A stretch of DNA of 64,000 nt from Odontocerum albicorne (lineage: Eukaryota > Arthropoda > Insecta > Trichoptera > Odontoceridae). Shown here piece after piece: positions 21,228-32,639 of this stretch. The stretch lies in assembly GCA_949825065.1 (NCBI GenBank), contig OX463848.1:39415380-39479379 (forward strand), written 5' to 3'. The notes under the pieces are model-generated. The model was not told where the DNA came from, did no database searches, and saw only the letters and a program-made list of their open reading frames with translations. Position numbers and translations under genes: made by a program. Position 1 is the stretch's first letter, and every line of letters starts with the position of its first letter.

Positions 21228-22094
21228 TTAGCGCTACGAAGTGACTCACCAGAATATTTATGTGACTCTCACAAAAGGTCACATGGTTGACGTGGATGAG
21301 CACCGCGAGATTAACGTCGGAATGGCGAGAGGATCCTCGACTACAGGTCCAACAACGACGACGGTGAGGTTCATTTTACGCATTTTGTTGATGCATCCGT
21401 TTCTTCAGCAACGGAATGCCGCGCGTAAGTCGTGAACTATCTGTACAAAGAAATTAAAAAAAGACAGCCTGAAATATACGATATTAAAGAAAATTGGTCT
21501 GCTCCCTAGAACTTTTGTTTACAAGGATCATAAATAAAGATGCTATTGAAGCATTAAAATTCTATCAAATCAGACATCCAAACGGATTGTTTAGGTATAA
21601 ACTTTATTTTGCTTATTAATTAAAAAAAAGGTTTCAAATCAGCTATGCTTTATTTGGTTACTAAATATTCCCAAATTCAATGATACCAACGATCAGTAGG
21701 CTGTACTGAATGGTTCTCAGTGGCTAACTACCCTTCCAGAAGTGAATATCTTTATCTCTGTAATATTTCAAATGGGGTCGATCAAACCGATAACCTTCGT
21801 GTTACCAGATATTGGTTTATTGTTTTGCAAGTTTCATGAACCTTTGACCTTTTGAACTAATATACATTACGTACACAATCTTATTTTTTTTATAAAAAAT
21901 AACTGTAATATTAAACTGAGATGGTTTTAATGTCATTTATGTATTATTTGACTTAATTTTGTTTCATATTTTGTCCACATTTAAGGAAATAAAAAATACT
22001 AATAATTGCCATATTTTTTTGTATTTAATTTAAAATACAGTACATAAGACTTTTACTTTAAGGATTTTTTTCTAAATCTTATCACAATACGTGG
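21228..22094. other. No recognised feature
   Basis: A 64-codon frame (21241-21435) shows no known motif. The rest is AT-rich and unshared. Confidence 0.35.
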
Positions 22095-22440
22095 GGTGAC
22101 AATGCATGACAGAATGAAGTATAAGGTAATTAGGGATGAATGTAAACTTAAGGCTTGTGTTGAGGAAGAAAAGAAAGAAAAAAGAAGAATAGATCTCTTA
22201 GATGGTTTGGGCATGTATAACGAATGAATGATGAGACAAACAAAACAGATATGTAGTGCAAATATTCGTTGAAAGCGTGAGAGTGTAAGAGCGAAAAAAG
22301 TATGAAAGGATCAAGTGAATATTTTGGAAGAAGGAAAGGTACATTTAGAGAAGTCGTAGGAGTTTTATGAGAATATGTATGAATGTAGAATAGGCGAAAT
22401 ATGTATTTCTAGATTGGAAAGTCTGGCTCGCTATCACACT
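22095..22440 (+). mobile_element. LINE-B fragment
   Basis: GACAATGCATGACAGAATGA, GGTTTGGGCATGTATAACGA and the closing GATTGGAAAGTCTGGCTC match LINE-B copies at 6720-7260 and 33290-33570. It ends facing a second LINE-B on the opposite strand, giving a tail-to-tail pair. Confidence 0.6.
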
Positions 22441-22454
22441 CGATATCGCTGGGC

Positions 22455-23758
22455 ACACATTTATTCTTTTTCACATCCCAACACTTTATACAACTCCTCT
22501 GATATCTGTTACTAAAGGGTTTTTTAAATTGAACATTTTTTTTACATCAATTTTTTTAAATTCTTGAATAAAACACACAATTTGCTTTGATTTCAGAAAA
22601 CTTTTTATTGGTCATTGAAGTATAACGTATGACATTTAAACATAAAAAAATAATATCCGCCAAATTTCCCCCTCTTGCAGCTCCACAGATGTCCACCCTT
22701 TTGTCAAAATTTTCGATGACATAATTGCGGTTCTAACTCACCAATAACGCGAATAATTTCGTCCTTCAGCTCAGGAATTGATCGGGGGGTCATTCTTATA
22801 GACCTGGCTTTTCACGTATCCCCTGAGAAAATAGTCCAACGGTGTCAGATCACATGATCTTGGTGGCCAATTAATATCACCGTTTCCGGAGATTACAATA
22901 CATAAAATAATTCAACAATTTGAACGCGTTGTTGTATTGTATACGACTCCATTTTTATAAATGTCATACATTACACTTCTTAAATGTCACAAGACCCATG
23001 CACGTTCGCGATGCCATCTGTGTTTTATCCAAGAATTTAAAAAACCGCTCAATTGGAAAAACCCTTTACTTTCATTTCCTTCTTTCAAAATACCATTCAC
23101 TTGATCCACTCATACTTTCCTTGGTTTTCCTCTGCCATGCCCTCCACTCACGTTTGCACTATATATTTGTTTTCTTAGTCTTCTTTCATTCGTTCTACAT
23201 ACCCAAACCGTTTCATAGTGTTTTTCTTCATACTCAACACATCATCTTCAAGTATATTCACATTTATCCCTAATCGGTTGATTCCTTATTCTGTCATATA
23301 TTTTCTCAGTGCTCGCATTTATTCGACTTTTAAGCATTTTTCCATGTCCACGTTTCACTCCCATACATAAAAGTTGCCACTTAAATACTTTAAGCGTTGT
23401 AATATCTGAACTATCATCTTAGCAGATTTTGATTCTATCCGGTTCGAGTATATATATTTTAATGCCCCATTGACTTTGTTTCCTATTGCTACACGTAATT
23501 CTTCCATCTTGTGAAAAATACTACCAATAAGCAGAATTTCTCTACTTTCTCCAATCTTTCAGTGTTCACTCATTTAGGCATTTCGTTTCTTCCACATACT
23601 TACACCTCTTCATACAACTCCTATAATTTATCTTATATTTTAAACATCCTTCTTACAAAATAGCATCCAATAGATCCAGCCATACTTTTCTTGGTCTTTC
23701 TCTACCACGTCTTCCTCTCACATTTGCACTGTATTTTTTTTTGTTCGTCTATTCGATA
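22455..23758 (-). mobile_element. LINE-B copies split by MLE-W
   Basis: The text ACAACTCCTCTGATATCTGT before 22513 continues after 23067 as TTCTTTCAAAATACCATTCA, as in the LINE-B near 61420. A further part reaches 23758, with a repeated 3' segment near 23600 suggesting two overlapping copies. Frames are broken throughout. Confidence 0.6.
22515..23065 (-). mobile_element. MLE-W deletion element nested in LINE-B
   Basis: Terminal AAGGGTTTTTTAAATTGAA and the complement of CAATTGGAAAAACCCTT are inverted, with TA on both sides (22513-22514, 23066-23067). On the minus strand the transposase end reads NWPPRSCDLTPLDYFL with small changes. Length is 551 bp, near that of the copy at 25357. It inserted after LINE-B. 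Confidence 0.8.
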
Positions 23759-23760
23759 TA

Positions 23761-24688
23761 CTACCTTGATCAAAAAGTTTTAGGACTTTATTCATAAAAC
23801 CGAAAATACAAGTTTATTCATTAAAATCGATATGATCCCCTTCAAAGTACTCCCCATCGACTGCAACGCACTTACGCCAGCGCTTGATCCAATCCTCGAA
23901 ACACCGCTGGTACTCAATTTTCGGTATGTCCATCAGAGCCGTCTTCGAATTTTTTTCATGACATCCTCTCGGGTGCTGTAACGCGTTCCGCGAAGCGGTT
24001 TTTTAAGTCGGTTGAACAGGAAAAAGTCGCAGGGAGCCAGATCAGGTGAATTCGAAGGCTGCTGGATAGTGTTCGTGTTGTTTTTGGTCAAAAACTCATG
24101 GAAATCATGTCTTTCGCGATTTCAACGCTGTCCTTTTTTTGCATGAAATTGAGGTCTTTCGGCACAAGTTTTGCAGCGACACGTCTGAGGCCCAAATCAC
24201 TAACCAAAATGTCTTGAGCGGATCCATAAGCGATGTTAAAGTCTTCTGCCAGCTTTCTGATGGTCAATTTGCGGTTTTCGGCCAACATTTCTTTGATTTT
24301 ATCGATGTTTTCATCAGTTTTCGACTGCCACTGTGTTCGTCATCCTCGACCGACTCACGACCACTTCTGAAGCGTTCGTGCCACCGAAAAAACACTTCTC
24401 CAACATTTCCAAGGTCTGCGGACCGTTAAATCCGTTTTTCACACAAAATTTAATGCATACTCGTTGATGCACAGTTGATGCCATTTTCAAATTTGTAAAA
24501 AATCGAAAACACGCACAAAGGTAATGTACTCAGTACAGCGAAACTTTTACAAAGGTCAAGCTATGACGCTGAAATTTGGAGGGAAGTGTCAATGATAGAT
24601 GTGCTAACCTAACAAAAAAAAAGAATTCCAATCGGGTGACTGACAGCGCCACACGGTGGCCGGTCCTTAAACTTTTTGATCAAGGTAG
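23761..24688 (-). mobile_element. Internally deleted mariner
   Basis: Perfect outer ends CTACCTTGATCAAAAAGTTT and their complement at 24669-24688 are flanked by TA (23759-23760, 24689-24690). The 928-bp element keeps both ends of a transposase gene on the minus strand but has lost the middle. Confidence 0.9.
23806..24483 (-). pseudogene. Mariner transposase, central deletion
   Basis: The start at about 24483 gives MASTVHQRVCIKFCVKN. Later frames read MLAENRKLTIRKLAEDFNIA (helix-turn-helix part) and, after the deletion, SPDLAPCDFFLFNRLKK with the third catalytic Asp, and VDGEYFEGDHIDFNE-stop. The segment with the first two Asp is gone, so it cannot act. Confidence 0.8.
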
Positions 24689-24957
24689 TAACCTTCTATT
24701 GACTATTTTGTAATCATTCTATGATAAACTTGAACACTTGTTATTTGTTCGGCTCTCTTAAGATTCATTACCAATTTGTAATTCAAGTATACTAACTTTG
24801 TCCATTGCGTTTAAATGTGTTTTCGTTGTAAAGTGTCTCAATGATCCCATTTTTTTTATCGAAATACGATAACGCTTGACCTCAAAATCGAAAAAAGTTA
24901 CATAAAATGTCATGTTGTTTGTATATCCGGCAGTTACTCTGAAAATGTGGCTCGCAA
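24689..24957. other. No recognised feature
   Basis: Right flank of the mariner. No shared repeat was clear. Confidence 0.35.
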
Positions 24958-25215
24958 TGAATTTATTTATTTAATTATTTATTATTACACATGACAAGAA
25001 ATATACACAATTTGAGAAAAACAACAGATAATTTGATTTGGACATACAATTTTAATGGATCTGGGTTTGTTGCCTTTCATTTGTCGTATCCCCAGTAAAC
25101 TAGGCTTTTGCCTGTATCTCACTGAGGGTATTTAGCATGAAAAAAATAAATCGATACTTCTTTCCGATTTTTGATTACACAAAAACAAAACCCCGTTGCA
25201 CGCTCTCATCAACTT
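24958..25215 (-). mobile_element. LINE-C 3' end (C2)
   Basis: After (TTTA)n it has ACACATGACAAGAAATATAC, TCCCCAGTAAACTAGGCTTT and AAATCGATACTTCTTTCCGA. The last 80 bp are shared with 58195-58265. It is minus-strand LINE 3' UTR. Confidence 0.65.
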
Positions 25216-25356
25216 TAATTTAATTAAATTAAAACCCCCATTTTTAGTAAGTTTATTTAGTAATTATTTGACCAAGTATTTTGAAACGAAATGCGTTTTT
25301 AACAACTTTGAACATTGAAATTGTAAGCTTACTTAAACGGGTAATGAACCTTAATA

Positions 25357-25909
25357 AAGGGTCTTTCAAATTGAGCGGTTTTTTTAATTCTTGGATAAAA
25401 CGCACATGGCGTCGCAAATTTGCCTAGGTCTTGTGACATTTGAGTAGTGTAATTTAGAAATTTATTAAAATGGAGTCGTATACAATGCATCAACACGTTC
25501 AAATTGTTGAATTGTATTATATATTGTAATCTCCGGAAACGGTGATGTTAATTGACCACCAAGATCATGTGATCTAACACCGTTGGACTATTTTCTCTGG
25601 GATTATGTGAAAAGCCAGGTCTACAAGAATGACCCTCAATCAATTCCCAAGTTGAAGGACGAAATTAGTCGCGTTATTGGTGAGTTAGAACCGCAATTAT
25701 GACAAAATGTCATCATTTTTTTTGACAAAAGAGTGGACATCTGTGGAGCTGCCAGAGGTGGACATTTGGCGGATATTGTTTTTAAAAGTCATACATTATA
25801 CTTCAATGACCAAGAAAACGTTTTTTATAATCAAAGCAAATTGTGTGTTTTATTCAAGAATTAAAAAAAATTGAATAAAAACAACCACTCAATTTCAAGA
25901 AAGACCCTT
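25357..25909 (+). mobile_element. MLE-W deletion element
   Basis: Ends AAGGGTCTTTCAAATTGAGC and the complement of CTCAATTTCAAGAAAGACCCTT are flanked by TA (25355-25356, 25910-25911). Inside, the + frame near 25550-25690 reads PPRSCDLTPLDYFLWDYVKS then VIGELEPQL-stop. The first two catalytic Asp are deleted. At 553 bp it matches the copy at 22515-23065, so this deletion form has itself multiplied. Confidence 0.85.
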
Positions 25910-26289
25910 TATATTTTCAAGAACAAGTATGCGATGTTTCATTGAAAAGATTTTTCAAAAAATGTATTGTGTTGTTGTGAAAGTTTTCTTGAAGCTTTTC
26001 AATTGTCACTATCACTATGCCCTTTTTGGGGTAGGTAAATCAAACTGATATTTACTTGTTTCTATGATAATAGTATTTTTTCGCTGCCACCTCCATAATT
26101 CTGTTCATTCTTCTCTCTTTGAATGGTCGCCACAATTTCTATTTTAGATTTTAATATTTTTAGGCATTGATAAGATCATTTCTTGTTTATGAAAAGAGAT
26201 TTTTTTTAATATTTCCTACTCACTATTTGAACTGTTTTTGTGCATTTTTTGCTTGCATTTTTCATGCAATGTTTTTTTATTTATAATAT
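25910..26289. other. No recognised feature
   Basis: T-rich; no frame or shared repeat was found. Confidence 0.4.
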
Positions 26290-26610
26290 GTTATATTAAT
26301 TAATACGGAATGAATATGAATTAAGCTAATGAATCAAGTAAGATCATTTTGTGATGGTTTGGACATATAGAACGTATGCATGAAGAAATACTAACAAAAT
26401 AAACGTACAGTGCAAATAAAAGTGGAAGACCAAGGAAAGTATGGTTGGATCAAGTAAATGATACTTTGAAATAAAAAAGTAGGAGTTGTTTGAGGTGTGT
26501 GGACGTAGAAGAGCCGAACACGTTTATAGATATAGGAAAGTCCGGCGCTCTTTATTCTCTGCCCACTCCGATAGAGAAACCGTGTGATGGTATGTACTCG
26601 TATTATAAGG
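26290..26610 (+). mobile_element. LINE-B fragment
   Basis: It has GATGGTTTGGACATATAGAA and AGTATGGTTGGATCAAGTAA, then a frame RCVDVEEPNTFIDIGKSG and the 3' text TCTCTGCCCACTCCGATAGA. It is 5'-truncated. Confidence 0.6.
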
Positions 26611-26739
26611 TATCTTCTTATATTTTTGAGTTGCTGAATAGAGCTTTCCTTATCCCACTATGTTTCCTTATCCCACTAAAGTTTTACGTTCCTGACAATT
26701 ATTCGAAGTAAAGAAATATTGACCTCTTTTGACTGAAAA

Positions 26740-27028
26740 TAAGTAAAACTAACCTACCAAGTGCTCTTTCTGTGTATCGTGAACTTTCCCTGTTGAATAA
26801 AGCTTCAGATATTGACATCTTCAAAATGTCCGAAAATGTTTTAAAGAGAGCTTTCTTAGTAATGTGAGTTAGCTCTTTCTTATGTACTAGTTTTTATTTT
26901 CTTGCTGCTGTGTCACTTTAAGCTTTGTATGCAATTTTTCTTTTATATGATTCCTCTTTGAGCTTTGTATATAATTGGGTTTGAACAGTGTATCTAAACT
27001 TTATAAAACAAATAAAATAAATAAAGTA
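26740..27028 (+). mobile_element. LINE-I-like 3' end
   Basis: The frame LPSALSVYRELSLLNKASDI then DIFKMSENVLKRAFLVM resembles the end of the LINE-I ORF (ASDIDIF). The segment closes with AAACAAATAAAATAAATAAA. Confidence 0.5.
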
Positions 27029-27059
27029 GAATTATGCATTTCTTCGTAAAAAAACAAAA

Positions 27060-27416
27060 ATGATAAAAGTTTGGAATTCCGGTCTGTGTACGAAATATGA
27101 TACTCGTGTTTTAATATGTTTCGTCGATATTGATTTCCATATTGTTATTCAATACCCGAACACTAATCACGTCAAAACATTCCATTTTGGGCGGTCAGTT
27201 TTAATTTCATTATCAACTTTACCTCAACCGTTAAAACCTTCGTTTCCTGCCGACCTTCATTCAAAGCAATTATTGAATTACACTCACGACCCAAGTATTG
27301 AGAACAATTTTATTTTTTTAGAAATACGAGTATACTGTCATATTTGTCCGATTCTAAAAAGTCTACATTTTGTCACGACTGTGAACGGATTAATTTCAAA
27401 CTTTGTCTCTTTATAA
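27060..27416 (+). other. Unrecognised 118-codon frame
   Basis: The reading frame is open, but its composition is rich in F, I, S and L as expected from AT-rich DNA by chance. No motif or splice context was seen, so I do not call it a gene. Confidence 0.15.
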
Positions 27417-27464
27417 TCTTAAGTATCTTAACTGGTTAAACGTGAGAGATAGACGCCAAATGTA

Positions 27465-28341
27465 CGAGGCGTGTCCACAAAGTAAGTGTACTGAGGCTCT
27501 CACGACCGGATGGATGTTATTTTCGACATGTTGGCTATACTTCCGTGTAGCCTGACCCTTCCCCTCCGCAATGAGACCAGTTGGAAGTCAGTACTTTGAG
27601 AAGTGTCGACGCGACAATACGTTTCGTGAAAAATGTCAATCCAATATCCCGCCAAGTTGAATCGAGTGGAGGCCGGGCAAGAGTTTTTAGGCGCTGTAAA
27701 CTCCATGGAGATGAATTTCTCCGCTCCATCGTTACTGGAGATGAAACTTGGGTTGCACACTACACGCCTGAAACCAAAAGGCAGTCTTCAGCCAAAAAAA
27801 TCATGGCATCCGTGTTTTGGGACTGTCAAGGCATAATTTTAATTGAATATATGCCTCAAGGGGAGACCATCAACTCTGCAAGATACTTTGAGACCCTAAA
27901 AAAATTGCGGAGGGCGATTCAGAACAAGAGGAGAGGCATGCTGACAAAGGAAGTCTGCCTGTTGCACGACAATGCCAGACGGAACTGCTCGCCTCGTTTA
28001 AATGGGATGTCCTGAACCATCCCGCGCATTCCCCTGACCTAGCATCTTCAGATTACTATTTCTTTACCTCCCTGAAGCTGCACATGGGTGGAAAAAGGTT
28101 TTCAACCGACGAGGAGGTAAAGGAGGGGGTGGAGAAGTGGACGGAGGGGTTGGCGGGAAACTACTTCGAGGAAGGCATCAAAAAGTTAATACCCCGCTTC
28201 ACCACCTGCATTGAGAGGAATGACGACTACGTCGAAAAATAGCTTATATATGTACTACGGTAACCACGTAATTTTTTTGTTTAAATAAAAAAAATTGTAA
28301 CCTACAAAAATTCAGTACACTTACTTTCTGAATATGCCTCG
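27465..28341 (+). mobile_element. Deleted mariner nested in LINE-A
   Basis: Ends CGAGGCGTGTCCACAAAGTA and the complement of TACTTTCTGAATATGCCTCG are flanked by TA (27463-27464, 28342-28343). At 877 bp the element is shorter than a full mariner and lacks the N-terminal part of the gene. Confidence 0.85.
27581..28242 (+). pseudogene. Mariner transposase, N-terminal deletion and frameshift
   Basis: The frame reads DEFLRSIVTGDETWVAHYTP (first catalytic Asp), KIMASVFWDCQGIILIEYMP and VCLLHDNARRN (second Asp). After a frame change, NHPAHSPDLASSDYYFFTSL holds the third Asp, and the gene ends IERNDDYVEK-stop. Motif spacing is of the D,D34D kind. The missing DNA-binding region and the frameshift make it inactive. 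Confidence 0.8.
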
Positions 28342-28392
28342 TACATACTATCTCTATTGTAAATTATCCTGAAATGTCCCGCCGCCGCCTCT

Positions 28393-28497
28393 TAACCATC
28401 ACTGCCTACCCGACAGAAAGGACAGAGCGCCATATTTTCCTATCTCGACACACATCCTTAACATCTTCTACATCAATACAACTAAGATTGTATCGCG
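28393..28497 (-). mobile_element. LINE-B 3'-end piece nested in LINE-A
   Basis: CATCACTGCCTACCCGACAG and CATCCTTAACATCTTCTACA match the LINE-B 3' end on the minus strand. LINE-A sequence lies on both sides. Confidence 0.6.
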
Positions 28498-28677
28498 TCG
28501 ATTTTTTTAGCATCTTTCCCATCATGGGTTTGCAGTACGCTCAAACAGATTGTTTATTGGCCATTCTAGGTTACCGCTCTTCTTTTTTTTTACTTCGTCC
28601 ATTAATTTCCATGCAGTTAGACTTTGGAACCAGTTACAAAGTAATGTTAGACTCGTTTCGTCCTTGGCATGCTTTAA

Positions 28678-28910
28678 CCCTGAGAGCGCTACGAGAAAAA
28701 AATATAATTGTCTATCTAGTGCTGAGATATATTTACGATTCGGACGTTCGTGATAAATATTTATTTTAAACAACAAAAAAAATATATTTTTACAACATAA
28801 ATATATTTTAGAATATGTACACTTGTATTGTAAATTAATAATATTCATTTAGAATACAAGGGTAGAACAAATTTCTTCCACTGCTATATCAGTGCGCCGA
28901 TCTCTTAGGG
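28678..28910. mobile_element. 233-bp TTAA-flanked MITE nested in LINE-A
   Basis: TTAA lies at 28674-28677 and 28911-28914. The ends CCCTGAGAGCGC and, from the right, CCCTAAGAGATCGGCGC are inverted. TTAA target sites with CCCT termini mark piggyBac-type elements. Its inside differs from the L1-L3 MITEs, so it is a second family. Confidence 0.75.
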
Positions 28911-29264
28911 TTAAGAAACGACTGAAAAAGCTCTTCACCATCCTTTCCTTTTCCTTTGATTGATGATATCTTACTTTATATGAAAATAAATGTTCGGGTG
29001 ATTGTTCGTTTTTGTGGGGTTTTTGGGCGTTTGCTCACGTGTATGTTGGTAAATTTCGTGGGGATGGTCAGTCATTTGAATGTTTTTTTCAACCATGTAA
29101 CTTGCTTTATTTACTTTTGTCAGGTTGGTTGGAAACGATTACCGCCTGGCAATAAGCCCGCCAAATTGTTTTTGCAATGAAGTGTTAAATATATAAATAA
29201 ATATCGTAATGAAATATCTCTATTGTATCTTTCGAATCTGTGTCAGAGATTTAGAAAGGTAGAG

Positions 29265-29500
29265 AACTTGAAGTCGATTTCGACTTCATGAAATAAATTG
29301 ATTGTTCCTAATCAATCTCATAGGGTTGGGCTATTATGACAGGGCTTTTGCCGTTGTTGGTCTTGTGGCGTCGAATGGTTTGCCTCGAAATATTAAAGAT
29401 ATACTCGTAGATCGCGTGTGCAACTTAAGGAAGCATTTGAAGACAGCCGTTTTTGGAGGTCTTATAAAAAATAATGATTACATTTGAACTCCAAATAAAA
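29265..29500 (+). mobile_element. LINE-J C-terminal fragment (J1)
   Basis: The frame reads GYYDRAFAVVGLVASNGLPR, then CNLRKHLKTAVFGGLIKN, the C-terminus of a LINE (FAV-G...WNGLP...LR..LKTALFG). Matching copies occur at 41300-41970 and 47815-48300. It runs into the satellite that follows. Confidence 0.65.
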
Positions 29501-29502
29501 AA

Positions 29503-30303
29503 CAATACTCTACCTTAAGACGAATGTGTTACAATAATATATTGGAAGATCAACACTCTAGCTTAAGACGAATGTGTTACAATTATATATTGGAAGATCA
29601 ACACTCTAACTTAAGACGCATGTGTTACAATAATATATTGAAAGATCGACACTCTAGCTTAAGACGAATGTGTTACAATAATATATTGGAAGATCAACAC
29701 TCTAACTTAAGACGCATGTGTTACAATAATATATTGAAAGATCGACACTCTAGCTTAAGACGAATGTGTTACAATAATATATTGGAAGATCAACACTCTA
29801 ACTTAAGACGCATGTGTTATCAACACTCTACCTTAAGACGAATGTGTTACAATAATATATTGGAAGATCAACACTCTAGCTTAAGACGAATGTGTTACAA
29901 TTATATATTGGAAGATCAACACTCTAACTTAAGACGCATGTGTTACAATAATATATTGAAAGATCGACACTCTAGCTTAAGACGAATGTGTTACAATAAT
30001 ATATTGGAAGATCAACACTCTAACTTAAGACGCATGTGTTACAATAATATATTGAAAGATCGACACTCTAGCTTAAGACGAATGTGTTACAATAATATAT
30101 TGGAAGATCAACACTCTAACTTAAGACGCATGTGTTACAATAATATATTGAAAGATCGACACTCTAGCTTAAGACGAATGTGTTACAATAATATATTGGA
30201 AGATCAACACTCTAACTTAAGTCGCATGTGTTACAATAATATATTGAAAGATCGACACTCTAGCTTAAGACGAATGTGTTACAAAAATATATTGGAAGAT
30301 CAA
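29503..30303. repeat. 48-bp satellite, about 16 units, alternating variants
   Basis: The unit starts CGAATGTGTTACAATAATAT. Two variants alternate for most of the array (GGAAGATCAACACTC and AAAGATCGACACTC), giving a 96-bp higher-order period. One unit near 29811 is cut short. As 48 is divisible by three, the array stays open for 266 codons (MCYNNILEDQHSSLRR repeated), which I do not count as evidence for a protein. Confidence 0.95.
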
Positions 30304-30309
30304 CAAATA

Positions 30310-31470
30310 TTTGTTTGTAGTTAATATTCCCCTAGAAAGTTTAATGTTGACTTGCAAGGAATTTTCGGGTCTTCTTCGTTGAGGGCACTGATTTAAAGAA
30401 AAATGGCGAAAGGTCAACCGTGCATACCGAAGAGTTATTTTTTTAATGTCATGTGTTGAATATGTAACATTTTTTCTAATTATTTTTTTACGTTGTTTCA
30501 GGTAAGGATAAGTAATTATTCAATTCGAATAAATATCCAAGACGCCCAGGATTCCATTTGCTTGCCCCATCAAAAACGTAACTATCAATTAATTTGTTCA
30601 ATATTGTGGAGGATACCGGCTGCGTGTGGTCTGAATGAATAAACTAAATACCATGTATTTTTCGGTTGTCTTTTGCGAGATATATTTGATATACTAAAAG
30701 CCATATCTTTGCCGCGTTCAATGAATGTGGCGTTTCTACTTTGTTCGAGGAACTTTTCCATTTAAAGATAGATTGTTAAATTTATGAATCTCTATCAGTT
30801 GGAATTGCATAATGTCTTTAATTTGGTGGCACAAATCTTCCTAGTTTGGATGGATTGCCTATTTAAAAAAAATCATATAAAGAACTATCACGTAAAAAAA
30901 GAATTGTTATAAATATTATTTATACAAATGATATTATTAACTGTGTTGTATGACAAAAATAGGTGTTATCATCGTTACAATTTGATAGTTATAATATAAA
31001 TAATAAATTAAATTAAATCAATATGTATTTTAATTGTTAAAATAATGATTGTCAATAAATGTATGTAAAAGAAAGAAAATATTTATTTTTCAAGATGATT
31101 TAAGTGCAGAAGTAAGCTCCAAAGTCATTTAAAGCATTAACTAAAGCCTTAAATATACGGTAAATTTAAAACTGAAATAAAAAAATGGCTGATAGAAAAC
31201 AGACCAGATTTAGTAAGATATAAAGTCAACGCAACATGAAAAGTCAAATAACATCAAAAGTATGCAAAAGAGAATAAATACTATATATTACAGGTGCCGT
31301 TTCCTTTGTCTCGATTTCTTTGGAAACATGAATCATTTTTAGTCAAACAAATCAGTGAATGATCCTTTGCAAATTGAACATTCTAGTTTTAAATGCTCTT
31401 TTTTAGGACGTAAACTAGGTCCTTTTTAAGGACGTAAACTAAAAACAAAAAAGGAACCTCAAGAATATAT
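30310..31470. other. No recognised gene
   Basis: AT-rich, no shared repeats apart from a short duplication GGACGTAAACTA at 31408 and 31431. No convincing frame was found. Confidence 0.4.
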
Positions 31471-31476
31471 TGAAAA

Positions 31477-32157
31477 ATGGTAAAATTGCCATATATAAAG
31501 GGCACAACAGACAGAATCAGCAAAATACTAAGAAAGCACAAAATTAAAACAATCTTTAAACCATACAAAAATATCCAGACACTTTTACATCAATTTAAAG
31601 ACACAATACCCAATGAATCACATGGAGTATATGAAATACCATGTACTTCGTGTGAAAAAGTTTATATAGGGCAAACCAATCGCCGTATAGAGGTTAGAAT
31701 TGAAGAACATAATCGTGATATAAAAAATAAAAATATTCATTCAACTCTGGCTTTACACAAATTAACCGAGGGACATAAAATAGATATACAGAAATCCAAG
31801 ACCTTAGCCAGAATAAATGAAAATTCAGAAAGACAATTCCGAGAAGCTATAGAGATTATAAAAATACCAAACAGCTTAAATCAGAGAGATGAAGCCCGAA
31901 GCCTCGCAGATGTATGGATTCATCTTTTTAATCCTAATGCACCAGAAACGTATAATCCTGTAATTCCAACGGATAACAGCAAAACAATAAGAAATACTTC
32001 TACCAAAAACCAATCAATAACGTCCTACTTGAAACCTTTACCTGAAAATATTAAAAGAACTAGTGAAAGACAGAGCAACCGATTCAAAAAGAGAAAAGAA
32101 AAAGAAGACGAATTAAAACAAAAGTCAACATCACTACACAAAACAGTTTGCAAATAA
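31477..32157 (+). CDS. Penelope-like element GIY-YIG endonuclease part, 5'-truncated
   Basis: The 226-codon frame starts in the linker after the reverse transcriptase ([20 protein letters not shown]), then has the endonuclease: GVY at residues 50-52, Cys56 and Cys59, YIG at 63-65, Arg74 in RIEEH, His94 and His100, and a Glu near 118-126 ([10 protein letters not shown]). This CxxC-plus-GIY-YIG form is typical of Penelope-like elements and nicks DNA for target-primed integration. The reverse transcriptase is absent upstream and a stop precedes the Met, so this is a truncated copy with an intact endonuclease frame. (TA)n begins 130 bp downstream. Confidence 0.85.
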   Translation: MVKLPYIKGTTDRISKILRKHKIKTIFKPYKNIQTLLHQFKDTIPNESHGVYEIPCTSCEKVYIGQTNRRIEVRIEEHNRDIKNKNIHSTLALHKLTEGHKIDIQKSKTLARINENSERQFREAIEIIKIPNSLNQRDEARSLADVWIHLFNPNAPETYNPVIPTDNSKTIRNTSTKNQSITSYLKPLPENIKRTSERQSNRFKKRKEKEDELKQKSTSLHKTVCK

Positions 32158-32284
32158 CTCCCAAGAAGATGACAGATGCGATTCTGTCGAAAGCTCGGAG
32201 ACAATTATCTCAAACTACGCGGATAAACCGTAAAACCAAAATGACATATTCATTCATCCGTGAAAATCTTAAAACAAATCTTAA

Positions 32285-32638
<354 letters not shown>

Positions 32639-32639
32639 T

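Larger units (their letters stand above)
27425..29205 (+). mobile_element. LINE-A copy carrying three nested insertions (A5)
   Basis: LINE-A text begins at TAACTGGTTAAACGTGAGAG, stops at 27464, resumes at 28344 with CTATCTCTATTGTAAATTAT, stops again near 28393, resumes near 28497, stops at 28677, resumes at 28911 with AAGAAACGACTGAAAAAGCT, and ends with a (TAAA)n-like tail at 29205. The insertions are a mariner, a LINE-B piece and a TTAA MITE. All are younger than this LINE. Confidence 0.8.

Noticed and set aside
27060..27416. 118-codon frame as a gene
   Set aside because: Its residues follow base composition, with no motif and no splice or promoter context.
29524..30324. A 266-codon open frame with 16-residue repeats
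   Set aside because: It is a by-product of a 48-bp satellite whose length is divisible by three. There is no promoter or splice context, and the unit shows DNA-level variation typical of satellites.
32160..32205. Hammerhead core just after the PLE stop codon
   Set aside because: AAGATGACAG...CTGTCGAAAGC has a hairpin and GAAA-like block, but the CUGANGA block is not intact, so I do not call it.
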